In this document: positions 17,811-27,574 of the stretch, in pieces
Layout of the letters: the number at the start of each line of letters is the position of its first letter
Numbering within the stretch: the stretch's first letter is position 1
Origin: Caproicibacterium argilliputei
Lineage (GTDB): Bacteria; Bacillota; Clostridia; Oscillospirales; Acutalibacteraceae
DNA length: 64,000 nt
Direction: 5' to 3'
Assembly (NCBI RefSeq): GCF_029211325.2
Contig: NZ_CP135996.1
Location: 1,922,001-1,986,000, forward strand
Position numbers and translations under genes: made by a program
Notes under the pieces: generated by a model
Seen by the model: only the letters and a program-made list of their open reading frames with translations
Database searches by the model: none
What the model was told of the DNA's origin: nothing

Positions 17811-18593
17811 ATGAACCGAATGAACCGCACGGAATTGGTCAAAGAGCAGTACCGCAGCACGGATAACCTGAACATCCGCATTACCCTGCATGAGAAGTAC
17901 AGCACCAACCGGCAGGGCTTCGGCAACTGGATTTTGGAGCAGTACCGGTTCTTTCCCGGCTGCCGGATTCTGGAACTCGGCTGCGGTACCGGCGACCTCT
18001 GGGAAAGTCACACAGACCTGCTGCCCGCGTCAAGCGAGCTGATTCTCTCTGACTTTTCGCAGGGGATGGTTACGGAAGTACAAAAGAAATTTGCCGCCTG
18101 TCCGCACATTTCCTGCCAAAAAATCGACATAGCGAATATTCCCTTCCCTAACTGCAGCTTTGATTGGGTCATCGCAAACATGATGCTGTACCATGTGCCA
18201 AACCTGGAAGGGGCATTGGCTGAAGCTGCGCGTGTTTTAAAACCTGGCGGGCACTTTGCTGCCGCCACCTATGGGGAGCACGGCATTGCGGATTATCTGG
18301 AAGAGCACCTGCACGCTTACGGCTTTTCCCAGAAAGTAAACAACACCTTTACCCTGCAAAACGGAAACGCACTTCTGTCCCGCCGCTTCCGAACCGTTGA
18401 AAGATGCGTGTATCCGGACGCACTGGAAGTAACGGAAACCAAGGATTTGGTAGACTACATTCTGTCCATGACTTCTATGACGAATCTTTCTTTAGACCGC
18501 GCGGCACTCTTTGCATACTTTGAAGCACAGAAAAACGAGTGCGGGGTTATCCGGATTCCCGAGGAATACGGGATGTTCCTCTGCACCCTTTAA
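17811..18593 (+). CDS. SAM-dependent class I methyltransferase
   Basis: 260 residues. Motif I is ILELGCGTGDLW, motif II-like ELILSDFSQGMV, motif post-II IDIANIPFPNCSFDWVIANMMLYHV, and VLKPGGHFAAATYG is motif III. This is the Methyltransf_11/25 type of small-molecule methyltransferase. The ATG at 17811 gives MNRMNRTELVKEQY; the SD (AGGTG) is weak. A second ATG at 17820 is possible. The open frame upstream runs through the T-box leader and is not coding. Substrate unknown; single gene with a terminator right after it. Confidence 0.85.
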   Translation: MNRMNRTELVKEQYRSTDNLNIRITLHEKYSTNRQGFGNWILEQYRFFPGCRILELGCGTGDLWESHTDLLPASSELILSDFSQGMVTEVQKKFAACPHISCQKIDIANIPFPNCSFDWVIANMMLYHVPNLEGALAEAARVLKPGGHFAAATYGEHGIADYLEEHLHAYGFSQKVNNTFTLQNGNALLSRRFRTVERCVYPDALEVTETKDLVDYILSMTSMTNLSLDRAALFAYFEAQKNECGVIRIPEEYGMFLCTL

Positions 18594-18596
18594 AAA

Positions 18597-18636
18597 GCAG
18601 CGGCTGCCGGAAATCACACGGCAGCCGCTGCTTTAT
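18597..18636. terminator. Bidirectional terminator between methyltransferase and recN
   Basis: AGCAGCGGCTGCCG / CGGCAGCCGCTGCT with A-run and T-run on the two sides. Confidence 0.88.
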
Positions 18637-20327
18637 TCTGTTTCGTTTTTGCTGTTTTTTCCTACGGCAAGCTGCAGCATCTCCTCTGCATTTTGCAGTG
18701 TCAGCGGCGTAATCTGTGTGCCGCCAATCAGCCGCGCCAGCTCCTGCCTGCGGCCGGCATGATCCAGCAGCGTAACCTGTGTAAAGGTTCTGCCGCTTTC
18801 CGTATGCTTTTCAATGCGGTACTGCCGGTCGCCGAGTGCTGCAATCTGTGCCAGATGCGTCACGCACAGCACCTGCCGCCCCTTTGCCGTCTGCCGCAGT
18901 TTCTGCCCGATTTTCTGTGCCGCGCTGCCCGAAACGCCGGTATCCACTTCGTCGAAAATCAGCGTACCAACACTGTCCCTGCCGGAAAGCAGCGACTGAA
19001 TCGCCAGCAGAATACGTGAAAGCTCGCCGCCGGAAGCAATCTTCGCAAGCGGGCGTGCCGGTTCACCGGGGTTGGCGGAAATCAAAAACTGCACTGCGTC
19101 ACAGCCTGCAGGCCCCGGCTCACCGGGCTCCTGCTGCACTGTAAACACCACGCCCGGCATATCCAGATACGCAAGCTCGGCGCGCACCTGTCTAGCAAAT
19201 CCAGTAGCAGCCTTTCTGCGCGCGGAAGAAAGCTGCGCACCCAACTGCCGCACCTCTTTTTCCGCTTTGGCGCAGGCTTTCTGCAAACGCTCCAATTCTT
19301 CGCCGCTGTGCTGCACCGCGTCAAGCTCCCGGCGGCAGTTTTCCAGATACTGCAGCATTTCCTCTTCAGTTTTGCCGTATTTCAGGGATAAGTGATAGTA
19401 AACATTCAGTCGTTCTTCAATATCATCCAGTTCCCGCGGGTCAAACTCATTGTCTTCACACTGCCCGCCGATTTCTTCCGCGCAGTCCTGCAGGTCATAG
19501 CCAATGCTTTCCAGCCTGCCTGTCAGCGCGCCCAACTCCGGCAGCACATCTCCCACAGAAGAGAGGGCTTTTGCCGCATCCAGCACTGCAGCGCAGGCAC
19601 CGGGCAGCTCCTCGCCGCCGTTGAGCAGGGTGTCTGCCTGACGCAAGGCTTCGGTAATTTTCCCGCTGTTGCGGATACGCTGCCGCCGGTTCTGCAGTTC
19701 TTGCTGCTCGCCCGGCTGAATCTGCGCCGCTTCCAGTTCCTCTGCCTGGTAGGTGAGCAAGTCAATCCGCCGCGCTTTTTCAGATTCGTCCAAATTCACA
19801 GTGGAAAGCTGCCTGCAAAGACCCTTCCATGCGGTGTATGCCTCCCGGTAGCTGTGCCGCAGCTCCGGCGAAACACCCATACGGTCCAGATAGCGCAGAT
19901 GGTTTTCCGGCGAAAGCAGACCGTAACTCTCATGTTGACCGTGCAGATTGATCAGCAGCGCGCCCAGTTCCTTCAGCGCGGAAACCGAAGCCGGTCGCGC
20001 GCCGATGTGGCAGACCGTGCGGCCGTCCTCACGGATTTCGCGCTGCAGAAGCAGGGTGCCGTCTTCCTCCGGCGAAAAGCCGAGAGCCTCCAGCTTTCGC
20101 TGCACCCGCTGCCCAAAGTCCGAAAAGCTCGCGCTGACAAAAGCACCCTTGGCACCGCTGCGCACCAGTTCCCGCGACGTGCGCTGCCCCAGCACCGCAT
20201 GAATCGCGTCGATAATAATGGATTTGCCCGCGCCGGTTTCACCGGTCAGCACGTTAAAACCGGCGCCGAAGTCTATGGTTGCCTTTTCAATCACTGCAAT
20301 ATTTTCAATATACAACTGATTTAACAT
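18633..20327 (-). CDS. recN: DNA repair ATPase RecN
   Basis: 564 residues. SMC-like protein acting early in double-strand-break repair. N-terminal MLNQLYIENIAVIEKATIDF and Walker A NVLTGETGAGKSI; long central coiled coils; C-terminal signature ASGGELSRILLA and Walker B TLIFDEVDTGVSG. Length matches the family. Start 20327 lies 4 bp after the argR stop, so the two are translationally close. The argR-recN order is common in Firmicutes. Confidence 0.96.
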   Translation of the reverse strand: MLNQLYIENIAVIEKATIDFGAGFNVLTGETGAGKSIIIDAIHAVLGQRTSRELVRSGAKGAFVSASFSDFGQRVQRKLEALGFSPEEDGTLLLQREIREDGRTVCHIGARPASVSALKELGALLINLHGQHESYGLLSPENHLRYLDRMGVSPELRHSYREAYTAWKGLCRQLSTVNLDESEKARRIDLLTYQAEELEAAQIQPGEQQELQNRRQRIRNSGKITEALRQADTLLNGGEELPGACAAVLDAAKALSSVGDVLPELGALTGRLESIGYDLQDCAEEIGGQCEDNEFDPRELDDIEERLNVYYHLSLKYGKTEEEMLQYLENCRRELDAVQHSGEELERLQKACAKAEKEVRQLGAQLSSARRKAATGFARQVRAELAYLDMPGVVFTVQQEPGEPGPAGCDAVQFLISANPGEPARPLAKIASGGELSRILLAIQSLLSGRDSVGTLIFDEVDTGVSGSAAQKIGQKLRQTAKGRQVLCVTHLAQIAALGDRQYRIEKHTESGRTFTQVTLLDHAGRRQELARLIGGTQITPLTLQNAEEMLQLAVGKNSKNETE

Positions 20328-20331
20328 TGGA

Positions 20332-20781
20332 TTACCCCATCATTCTGGTCAGCTCGGCAACAAACTGCTGGGATGCGTGCTCGCTGCGCATGGCAACAAA
20401 AATGGTGTCATCCCCGGCGAGCGTCCCCAAAACCGACTCCCAGTGCATGGTATCCATCGCCACGCAGACCGCCTGTGCCATGCCGGTCAGCGTTTTGATA
20501 ATCACCAGATTGCCCGTGCTAACAATGGAAACGGCGCTGTCTTTCAGCAGAGAATAAAATTTATTGGAAATATCCTTGTTCTCTTCCCTGCCGGTGGAAT
20601 ACCGGTACTGCCCGTCTGCAGAAAGTGTTTTAACCAGACGCAGTTCCTTAATATCGCGCGAAACCGTTGCCTGCGTCACTTCAAAGCCGGACTCCCGCAG
20701 GCGGCGCAGCAGTTCTTCCTGCGTATCAATCGTGTACTGGCTGATGAGTTCGAGAATCTTGGCGTGCCGTCGTGTTTTCAT
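20332..20781 (-). CDS. argR: Arginine repressor ArgR/AhrC
   Basis: 149 residues. N-terminal winged helix (KILELISQYTIDTQEELLRRL..VTQATVSRDIKEL) binds ARG boxes; C-terminal domain with GTLAGDDTIFVAM binds arginine and forms hexamers. Regulates arginine biosynthesis and catabolism. Located between nadK and recN, the usual Firmicute position. Confidence 0.96.
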   Translation of the reverse strand: MKTRRHAKILELISQYTIDTQEELLRRLRESGFEVTQATVSRDIKELRLVKTLSADGQYRYSTGREENKDISNKFYSLLKDSAVSIVSTGNLVIIKTLTGMAQAVCVAMDTMHWESVLGTLAGDDTIFVAMRSEHASQQFVAELTRMMG

Positions 20782-20805
20782 AGCAGATACTCCTTTCCGC
20801 AGTGC

Positions 20806-21654
20806 TCAGGTACTGCCGAGTTTTTGGTTCAAAATCTGATAGAAATGATGCTGTTTAAGCTTCAGCAGCCGCGCCGTATGCGGCGAGCGGCTGATGGTAA
20901 CCTGCTGCCCCTGGCACAGCGGAATCGCTCGGTCGCCGTCAACCGAAAGATATGCCTTGGCATCTGCCGTCAAAAAGGTCTGAACGGTCAGACGAGCCTC
21001 CTCTGAAAAGACAACCGGCCTGCTGTTCAGCGCGTGCGGGCAAATGGGTGTCAACAGAAAACTGCGCATGACCGGATCCAGCACCGGGCCGCCCGCAGAA
21101 AGTGAGTAAGCAGTGCTGCCGGTCGGCGTTGCAAAGATCAAGCCGTCCGCCCGGTAGCGTGCCATCGCCGTCTGGTTTAATCCCACCTGAAAGTCGATAA
21201 TCCGCGAAAGCGCGCCGCGCGCGATGACCACATCATTGAGTGCATCAATCCGCTGTACCCCCTGCTCGTCCGCAAATTCAGCGCGCAACAGCAGTCGATT
21301 CTCAATCGTGTAATTTCCCTCTGCCAGATGGGAAAGCAAGTGCAGCTCATTTGGCTCCAGTTCTGCAACAAAACCGAGTCTGCCGGTATTAACGCCCAGA
21401 ATCGGCTTGCCGGCCATGGCTGCACACCGTGCCTCGCGGATAATGGTGCCATCGCCGCCCACAGCAATTGCCGCATCGCAGCCGGAAAACAGTTCTTTAT
21501 CGTCAGGCGCCCAACAGTCCGCCGCAAAGCCATACTGCCGGTTCGCTATGCGCATCCATACCTGTATGCCCAGGGCGTGCAAGCGGTCAATCGTTTCTGC
21601 CACACACCGTGCCGCATTCTTTTTTTCCAGATTGGGCAGCAGCGCAATCTTCAT
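20806..21654 (-). CDS. nadK: NAD kinase
   Basis: 282 residues. Phosphorylates NAD to NADP. The GGDGTIIREAR motif holds the catalytic Asp, and PTGSTAYSLSAGGPVLDP is the second family signature; the C-terminus is the usual beta-rich domain. The ATG overlaps the tlyA stop as ATGA (21651-21654), so the genes are probably translationally coupled. Confidence 0.96.
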   Translation of the reverse strand: MKIALLPNLEKKNAARCVAETIDRLHALGIQVWMRIANRQYGFAADCWAPDDKELFSGCDAAIAVGGDGTIIREARCAAMAGKPILGVNTGRLGFVAELEPNELHLLSHLAEGNYTIENRLLLRAEFADEQGVQRIDALNDVVIARGALSRIIDFQVGLNQTAMARYRADGLIFATPTGSTAYSLSAGGPVLDPVMRSFLLTPICPHALNSRPVVFSEEARLTVQTFLTADAKAYLSVDGDRAIPLCQGQQVTISRSPHTARLLKLKQHHFYQILNQKLGST

Positions 21655-22466
21655 TTTTTGTCACCGCCGTTCAGCACACGGTGAGACTCCTCAACCAATG
21701 CAGAGATATCCAGTGCCACCGACTGCGGTTCCGCCGCTTTCTGCAGATACAGCAGATACTCAATGTTTCCCTCCGGCCCCCGCACCGGAGAAAAAGTAAG
21801 CCCCAAAATGGAGTAGCCGTTTTGCAGCACAAAATTGGTGATTTCCGCAATGACCTCACAGTGCACCTGCGGATCGCGCACCACCCCTTTTTTACCGACT
21901 TTGCCCTTACCCGCCTCAAACTGCGGCTTAATCAGACAGACTGCCCCGCCGCCGTCTTTTAGAAAGCGGTGTGCAACCGGCAGCACCAGCTTTAAGGAAA
22001 TGAACGCAACATCCACACTGAAAAAGTCCACCTGCTCCGGCACCTGTTCCGGTGTCAGGTAACGCACATTGGTGCGCTCCAGATTGACCACCCGCGGGTC
22101 TGTACGCAGTTTCCACGCAAGCTGACCGTAACCAACGTCCACCGCGTATACGCGCACGGCTCCGTTCTGCAGCATACAGTCAGAGAAGCCGCCGGTCGAG
22201 GCGCCAATGTCCATCGTAACCTTGCCGTCCAGCGAAATCGGAAATACCTCCATTGCCTTTTCCAGCTTCAGTCCGCCGCGGCTGACATAGCGCAGCCCGC
22301 CGCGCACTTCCAGCTTCACATCACGCGACACTGGCGTACCCGGCTTATCGTACCGCTGATGCTCAATAAACACGTCCCCTGCCATGATGATGGCTTTCGC
22401 CTTTTCGCGGCTTTCCGCAAACCCCTGTTCCACCATGAGGCAGTCGAGCCTTACCTTATCCCTCAA
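21651..22466 (-). CDS. tlyA: TlyA-family rRNA (cytidine-2'-O)-methyltransferase
   Basis: 271 residues. N-terminal S4 domain (VRLDCLMVEQGFAESREKAKAIIMAG) and FtsJ-like methyltransferase domain with TMDIGASTGGFSDCMLQNGA and FSVDVAFISLKLVL. TlyA proteins 2'-O-methylate rRNA in mycobacteria; in Firmicutes the gene is annotated as hemolysin A/TlyA. The start is TTG at 22466, overlapping the dxs stop as TTGA, with GGAG eight bases upstream. The longer open frame (to 22532) lies inside dxs and is rejected. Confidence 0.92.
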   Translation of the reverse strand: MRDKVRLDCLMVEQGFAESREKAKAIIMAGDVFIEHQRYDKPGTPVSRDVKLEVRGGLRYVSRGGLKLEKAMEVFPISLDGKVTMDIGASTGGFSDCMLQNGAVRVYAVDVGYGQLAWKLRTDPRVVNLERTNVRYLTPEQVPEQVDFFSVDVAFISLKLVLPVAHRFLKDGGGAVCLIKPQFEAGKGKVGKKGVVRDPQVHCEVIAEITNFVLQNGYSILGLTFSPVRGPEGNIEYLLYLQKAAEPQSVALDISALVEESHRVLNGGDKK

Positions 22467-24325
22467 TTTTCCCACTCCGTTGTAATGGTCTGCACCATGC
22501 TGTCCGCATCCAGCCCCAATGCCTGCAAACACTGGGACACAGATGCGTGGGCAACAAAGTTTTCAATCGCGTGTATGCGGCAGGTACCGCTGAAAGCGGT
22601 CTTTTCATACAGCAGGCTTTCAAAGTGCTCACCGACGCCGCCCGTCCGAATGCCCTCCTCAAAGAAAAACACCCGCTTTTTGCGTGCAGCCGCCTGCAGC
22701 GCGCCCTCTGGCAGCGGCTTAATTCGGTCGAGCTTCAGCACTTCCACCGCCATGCCGCGGCTGTTCAGTACCTCCTGTGCACGGCACGCCTGCGCAAACA
22801 GCCTGCCGTAGGTCACAAGAAGCGCCGGCGCGGCAGCGTCACCGTACTGGTCAAAGCCTTCGCCACGATGCAGAAAGTCTGCCGGACGAAACCCCTCCGC
22901 GCCGCGCGGATAACGCACCGCAACCATTCCCGGCGTTTCATAAAAAGCGCGGTGCAAATCTCGAATCAGTTCGTCAAAGTAAGCGGGAGAGTAAACCGTC
23001 ACACCGGGAATGGTGTTGAAATATGCCGCATCGAAAATGCCCTGATGCGTTTCGCCGTCCTCCCCCACAACGCCCGCACGATCCACACCGAACACCACCT
23101 TTACCCGCTGGATGGCAACATCATGTATCATCTGGTCGTAACCGCGCTGCAAGAAGGTGGAATACACCGCGAAAATCGGCAGCATCCCCTGGCTCGCCAA
23201 ACCGCCCGCAAAGGTAACGGCGTGCTCTTCGGCAATGCCCGTATCAAAAAAGCGCTGCGGAAACCGCTCGCTGAACGTTTCCAGACCGGTGCCCGATTTC
23301 ATGGCGGCAGTAATGGCGCAGATGCGGCTGTCCTCTGCAGCCATGCTGCACAGGGTGCTGCCAAAAACACTGCTGAACGTTTCTTTTTTTGCAGCAGCCG
23401 CACGGCCTGTCTGCACATCAAAACTGGAAACCCCGTGAAACGCACCGGGATTCTGCTCTGCAAAGGAGTAGCCCCGGCCTTTCTCCGTAACCACATGGAG
23501 CAGCAGTGGGTGGTCAATGGTCTTGGCAGTTTCCAGCACCTCTGTCAGCTGGGGCAGGTCGTGCCCGTCAAACGGCCCGTAATAGTAAAACCCCATGTCC
23601 TCAAACAAGGTGCTGTTATAAAGCAGAGAGCGCAGCACAGCTTTCAAGGCATGAAACGCCTTCCAAATTGGTTTTCCAACCAGCGGAATGCCGTTGAGCA
23701 CTGTTTCCACATTGGACTTTGCCTTGAGATACCCCGGTTTGGTGCGCATATGCGCCAGGTAGCGGGCCATCGCCCCCACATTGCGGGAAATTGACATTTT
23801 ATTGTCATTCAAAACCACAATCAGGTTTTTGCCGAACCGGCCTGCGTTGTTGAGTCCCTCGTAAGCCATGCCGCCGGTCAGCGCGCCGTCGCCGATGACC
23901 GCCACAACATAACCAGGCTTTTCCTTGAGTGCCTTCGCCTGCGCAATGCCGAGCGCTGCCGAAATAGAGGTACTGCTGTGACCTGCCGTAAAAGCATCCC
24001 ACGGACTCTCCTGGCGGTTTGGAAAACCGGAAAGCCCGCCCTGTGTACGGATGGTTAAAAAGCGGTCTTTGCGGCCGGTCAGAATCTTATGTGCGTATGC
24101 CTGATGCCCCACATCCCAAACAATCTGGTCATCCGGCGTGCCAAACACGCGATGCAGCGCGACGGTCAGTTCCACAGAACCCAGATTGGACGCCAGATGC
24201 CCGCCGTTTTTGGCAACTGTCCGGATAATCATGGTGCGCAGTTCTGTGCAGAGCTGTTCCAACTGCGCAGGCGTCAGGTCTTTTAAATCCGCCGGAGAGT
24301 GAATTTGGTCGAGCAGTTTGGACAT
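22463..24325 (-). CDS. dxs: 1-deoxy-D-xylulose-5-phosphate synthase
   Basis: 620 residues. Thiamine-diphosphate enzyme that joins pyruvate and glyceraldehyde 3-phosphate, the entry step of the MEP isoprenoid pathway. Seen: HLASNLGSVELTVALH, WDVGHQAYAHKILTGR, GHSSTSISAALG, the ThDP motif GDGALTGGMAYEGLNNAG..LNDNKMSIS, and TGIAEEHAVTFAGG with the catalytic Glu, plus DRAGVVGEDGETHQG. Lies 12 bp after folD and overlaps tlyA by four bases. Confidence 0.97.
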   Translation of the reverse strand: MSKLLDQIHSPADLKDLTPAQLEQLCTELRTMIIRTVAKNGGHLASNLGSVELTVALHRVFGTPDDQIVWDVGHQAYAHKILTGRKDRFLTIRTQGGLSGFPNRQESPWDAFTAGHSSTSISAALGIAQAKALKEKPGYVVAVIGDGALTGGMAYEGLNNAGRFGKNLIVVLNDNKMSISRNVGAMARYLAHMRTKPGYLKAKSNVETVLNGIPLVGKPIWKAFHALKAVLRSLLYNSTLFEDMGFYYYGPFDGHDLPQLTEVLETAKTIDHPLLLHVVTEKGRGYSFAEQNPGAFHGVSSFDVQTGRAAAAKKETFSSVFGSTLCSMAAEDSRICAITAAMKSGTGLETFSERFPQRFFDTGIAEEHAVTFAGGLASQGMLPIFAVYSTFLQRGYDQMIHDVAIQRVKVVFGVDRAGVVGEDGETHQGIFDAAYFNTIPGVTVYSPAYFDELIRDLHRAFYETPGMVAVRYPRGAEGFRPADFLHRGEGFDQYGDAAAPALLVTYGRLFAQACRAQEVLNSRGMAVEVLKLDRIKPLPEGALQAAARKKRVFFFEEGIRTGGVGEHFESLLYEKTAFSGTCRIHAIENFVAHASVSQCLQALGLDADSMVQTITTEWEN

Positions 24326-24337
24326 TCTGCGCGTCTC

Positions 24338-25204
24338 CTAAGCGTCTGAGCGCCCGTGCCGGTTGTGGCGGCGCGCGGCGGTCAGCGTATTTTTCAGCAG
24401 CATGGCAATCGTCATGGGTCCCACCCCGCCGGGCACCGGGGTAATGGCGGCGGCAATCGGCTCCACCTGCGCAAAGTCCACGTCGCCGCACAAAGCGCCG
24501 TTTTCATCGCGGTTCATCCCAACGTCAATGACCACCGCGCCGGGTTTCACCATATCCGCGGTGACAAACTTTGCCTTGCCGACGGCAGACACCAAAATAT
24601 CCGCCTGCCGGCAAAGCTCGGGCAGATTTTGCGTTTTGCTGTGGCAAATTGTCACCGTACCGTTTTCATGCAGCAGAAGCATCGCCATCGGTTTGCCGAC
24701 AATATTGCTGCGACCAATCACCACGCAGTGCCTGCCCGCCACTTCAATCTGCTCGTGGTGCAACAGCTCCAGAATACCCGCCGGCGTACAGGGCAGAAAA
24801 TCGAAATCACCAATCATGATGTGACCCACATTCACCGGATGAAAGGCATCCACATCCTTGTCCGGCGCAATCGCGTTGATGACCGCCGATTCGTCCAGCC
24901 CCTGCGGCAGCGGCATCTGCACCAGAATGCCGTCAATATCCGGACGCCGGTTCAATTCCTGTACCAAACTGTTCAGCTCCTGCTGGGACACCGTTTCCGG
25001 CAGCTCGCAAATTTCGCTGTAAATACCGGTTTCCTCGCAGGCTTTCTTTTTGTTGCGGACATACGTATGCGAAGCCGGGTCATTCCCTACCAGCACAACA
25101 GCCAGACCGGGTGTGTAACCCTCCTCCTCCATCTGTGCAACTTCATTTTTTACCTGCGCGCGAACCTGTGCGGCAATCGCCTTGCCGTCAATTCGTTTAG
25201 CCAT
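24338..25204 (-). CDS. folD: Methylenetetrahydrofolate dehydrogenase/cyclohydrolase
   Basis: 288 residues. Interconverts methylene-, methenyl- and 10-formyl-THF with NADP(H). The catalytic Lys motif [16 protein letters not shown], the second motif [10 protein letters not shown], and the nucleotide-binding [17 protein letters not shown] and [16 protein letters not shown] are intact. ATG 25204 overlaps the lgt stop by 8 bp (ATGGCTAA). In many clostridia folD stands with xseA/xseB/ispA before dxs; those genes are absent here. Confidence 0.96.
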   Translation of the reverse strand: MAKRIDGKAIAAQVRAQVKNEVAQMEEEGYTPGLAVVLVGNDPASHTYVRNKKKACEETGIYSEICELPETVSQQELNSLVQELNRRPDIDGILVQMPLPQGLDESAVINAIAPDKDVDAFHPVNVGHIMIGDFDFLPCTPAGILELLHHEQIEVAGRHCVVIGRSNIVGKPMAMLLLHENGTVTICHSKTQNLPELCRQADILVSAVGKAKFVTADMVKPGAVVIDVGMNRDENGALCGDVDFAQVEPIAAAITPVPGGVGPMTIAMLLKNTLTAARRHNRHGRSDA

Positions 25205-26222
25205 TCGTTTCCTCCTGCTGGTTTGGCTGTGTTTCCTGCGGCGCCGGTTCGGCGCTGTCAGCAGCCTTCGTTTCCTGTTCCGCCTCCTGCGTAGGTTTTC
25301 CCTCCTCGGAAGCTTCCGTATGCTCCTGTCCGGCAGAAAGCTCCTGCACGGTTTCATCTGTCACCAAATCTTCCGGTACTTTGTCCACAATTCCGTTGAG
25401 CGCCATGATGCGCGGGCTGCCGACGCCGCTTAACACCGTGCGTTTATGCAGAACCAGCAGTGCCACGGCGCTGACAATGACCAGCGCGCCTGCCAAAACC
25501 TGCGAAACCCGCAGGGAAAGCCCCGGCAGCAACAGGCTGTCTGTGCGCAAACCCTCCACAATGAAACGCTCAAAGCCGTACCAAAGCAGGTACAGAAGAA
25601 AAACCTGCCCATCGTAATGCCGCAGTCTGCGTGAAAAGAAATGCAGTAGGATGAAACCAATCAGGCACCACATAGATTCGTAGAAAAAGCAGGGATGCAC
25701 CGGCACATTGCCTGTATTTTCACTGACCATCCCCCACGGCAGGTCGGTTTCCCTGCCGAACGCCTCCTGGTTCACAAAGTTGCCCCAGCGGCCGATGCTC
25801 TGCCCGATTAAAAAGCCGAGAGAGGCAATGTCCAGCACTGCAGACACCCGCATTTTGCTGAGCTTTGCCGTAATGCAGCCACCCAGAAGACCGCCGATGA
25901 CTCCGCCGTAAATGGCCAGGCCGCCGTCGTGAATGTCTATGATTTTCGCGGGGTTTTTCAGGAACATATCACCCGGGTAAAAAATCACATAATAAGCGCG
26001 CGCGCCGACGATTCCGCAAAGGATGCCCACAATGATGCAGTTCATCAGTTTGTCCGGATCCAGGTCAAACTTCGGGGCGCTCTTCATGGCATAAAGCACC
26101 GCCAGCAGAAAACCGACCGCGATAATAATGCCGTACCAGTAAACGTTAAACGAACCGATATGGAACGCAACGCGGTTTACATCCAGGCTGATGCCCAGTT
26201 CGGGAAATCGAATATGCAGCAT
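25197..26222 (-). CDS. lgt: Prolipoprotein diacylglyceryl transferase
   Basis: 341 residues. Membrane enzyme that moves diacylglycerol from phosphatidylglycerol to the lipobox Cys of prolipoproteins. Seven membrane segments; signature [25 protein letters not shown] with the conserved His and Tyr, and [17 protein letters not shown] with the essential Arg. The C-terminal about 55 residues form a Glu/Gln/Thr/Pro-rich, disordered-looking cytoplasmic tail ending [10 protein letters not shown], longer than typical Lgt. ATG 26222 has GGAGG upstream. Confidence 0.95.
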   Translation of the reverse strand: MLHIRFPELGISLDVNRVAFHIGSFNVYWYGIIIAVGFLLAVLYAMKSAPKFDLDPDKLMNCIIVGILCGIVGARAYYVIFYPGDMFLKNPAKIIDIHDGGLAIYGGVIGGLLGGCITAKLSKMRVSAVLDIASLGFLIGQSIGRWGNFVNQEAFGRETDLPWGMVSENTGNVPVHPCFFYESMWCLIGFILLHFFSRRLRHYDGQVFLLYLLWYGFERFIVEGLRTDSLLLPGLSLRVSQVLAGALVIVSAVALLVLHKRTVLSGVGSPRIMALNGIVDKVPEDLVTDETVQELSAGQEHTEASEEGKPTQEAEQETKAADSAEPAPQETQPNQQEETNG

Positions 26223-26296
26223 AGTTCCTCCACCTTCTGTACCGTCGTGCAAGCGGCGGACAAATCTAAATTTCTGTTGTTATGTACCCTGAAAAA

Positions 26297-27574
26297 TCAG
26301 GGATGGATCACGGAAAGAACCGCGTTTTCCGGCAGCATCTGCACCCGCAGCCTTTCCTGCAGATCCTGCAGGGTAATCTGTGCAATGGACTCCACATCGT
26401 CCGCGATGGAGCGGCCCGCAAAATACGCGGAGAGCATACTGGTCGCAAGATTTTCCACACTGTTAAAGCCGGACACCGCCTGCCCATAAACGGACTTTTT
26501 CGCATCGGCAAAAAGCGCCGGGTCCAGTCCGTTTTTGCGCACTGCAGCCAGTTCCTTTTGAATTTCCGCGGCAACCGCATCCGGGTCTTTGGACTCCCCG
26601 CTGAAAACCACTGCCGCATAGCCCGGCCCTTCAAAGTAATCGTTGCCGAAGCTGGACTCGTTAATCAGCCCCGCATCCAGCAGGCGGCGGAACAGCGGCG
26701 AGGATTCCCCGCAGAGCGCTTCAAGCAAAACCTCAATCTGCGCCAGTTCCGGCGTTGACGCGCGGCGTTCTGCCGGCGCTTTAAAACCGAGGTAAAACAC
26801 CGGCACCGCCACGCTGCCTTTTTCCGAAACACGGTTTTTGAGGATTCCCTGCGGTTCCGGCTCAAAAATGCGCTGCACCTGCACCTCCTGTGAGGGCTGC
26901 AGCAGCTTGTCGCAAAGCGCCAGCACTTTCTGCGGCTCTACATTGCCGACCACGCACAGAACCATGTTGTTGAGATTATAGAACGTTTTGTGGCACTCAT
27001 ACAGCAGTTCCGGCGTAATTTTCGCAATGCTTTCCACGGTACCGGCAATATCCAGCTTCACGGGATGATTCTTATACATGGCAGAGAGCATATTGAACAG
27101 CACCCGCCAACCAGGGTCATCCTCGTACATCCGGATTTCCTGCCCGATAATGCCCTGTTCCTTCTGCACCGTCTGCTCTGTAAAGTACGGCTTCTGCACA
27201 AAGTCCAGCAGAATCTCCAGGGATTCATAAACATGATCCGTGCAGGAAAACAGGTAGCAGGTTTTATCAAAGGAGGTGTAGGCATTGGCATTAGCGCCGG
27301 TTTTAGCGTACTTGGCGAAGGCGTCCACTCCATCCGCGTTTTCAAACATTTTGTGCTCCAGATAATGGGCGATGCCTTCTGGCACACGGGTCGGCTCCGC
27401 CTCATCCGAGCGGCGGAACACATTGTCAATGGAGCCGTAGTTGGTACCGAAAACCGCGTAGGAAGTGTGGCTCTGCGGCTTTGGGTAAATCATGATGTGC
27501 AGCCCGGAGGAATGGCGCATTTCCAGATAAGACTCCCCCATGCGGCTGATTTTTACTTCCTGCAAACCACTCAC
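26297..27574 (-). CDS. M16 family zinc peptidase (YmfH-like)
   Basis: 425 residues. The zinc motif is inverted HxxEH: H70-YLE-H74 in GIAHYLEHKMFE, with the distal Glu region EQGIIGQEIRMYEDDP. Two M16 half-domains follow. The GTG start at 27574 has AGGAGG seven bases upstream and overlaps the stop of the preceding gene as GTGA. The two M16 genes form a pair like Bacillus ymfF-ymfH, where one subunit carries the active site. Probably cytoplasmic, no signal peptide seen. Substrate unknown. Confidence 0.9.
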   Translation of the reverse strand: MSGLQEVKISRMGESYLEMRHSSGLHIMIYPKPQSHTSYAVFGTNYGSIDNVFRRSDEAEPTRVPEGIAHYLEHKMFENADGVDAFAKYAKTGANANAYTSFDKTCYLFSCTDHVYESLEILLDFVQKPYFTEQTVQKEQGIIGQEIRMYEDDPGWRVLFNMLSAMYKNHPVKLDIAGTVESIAKITPELLYECHKTFYNLNNMVLCVVGNVEPQKVLALCDKLLQPSQEVQVQRIFEPEPQGILKNRVSEKGSVAVPVFYLGFKAPAERRASTPELAQIEVLLEALCGESSPLFRRLLDAGLINESSFGNDYFEGPGYAAVVFSGESKDPDAVAAEIQKELAAVRKNGLDPALFADAKKSVYGQAVSGFNSVENLATSMLSAYFAGRSIADDVESIAQITLQDLQERLRVQMLPENAVLSVIHP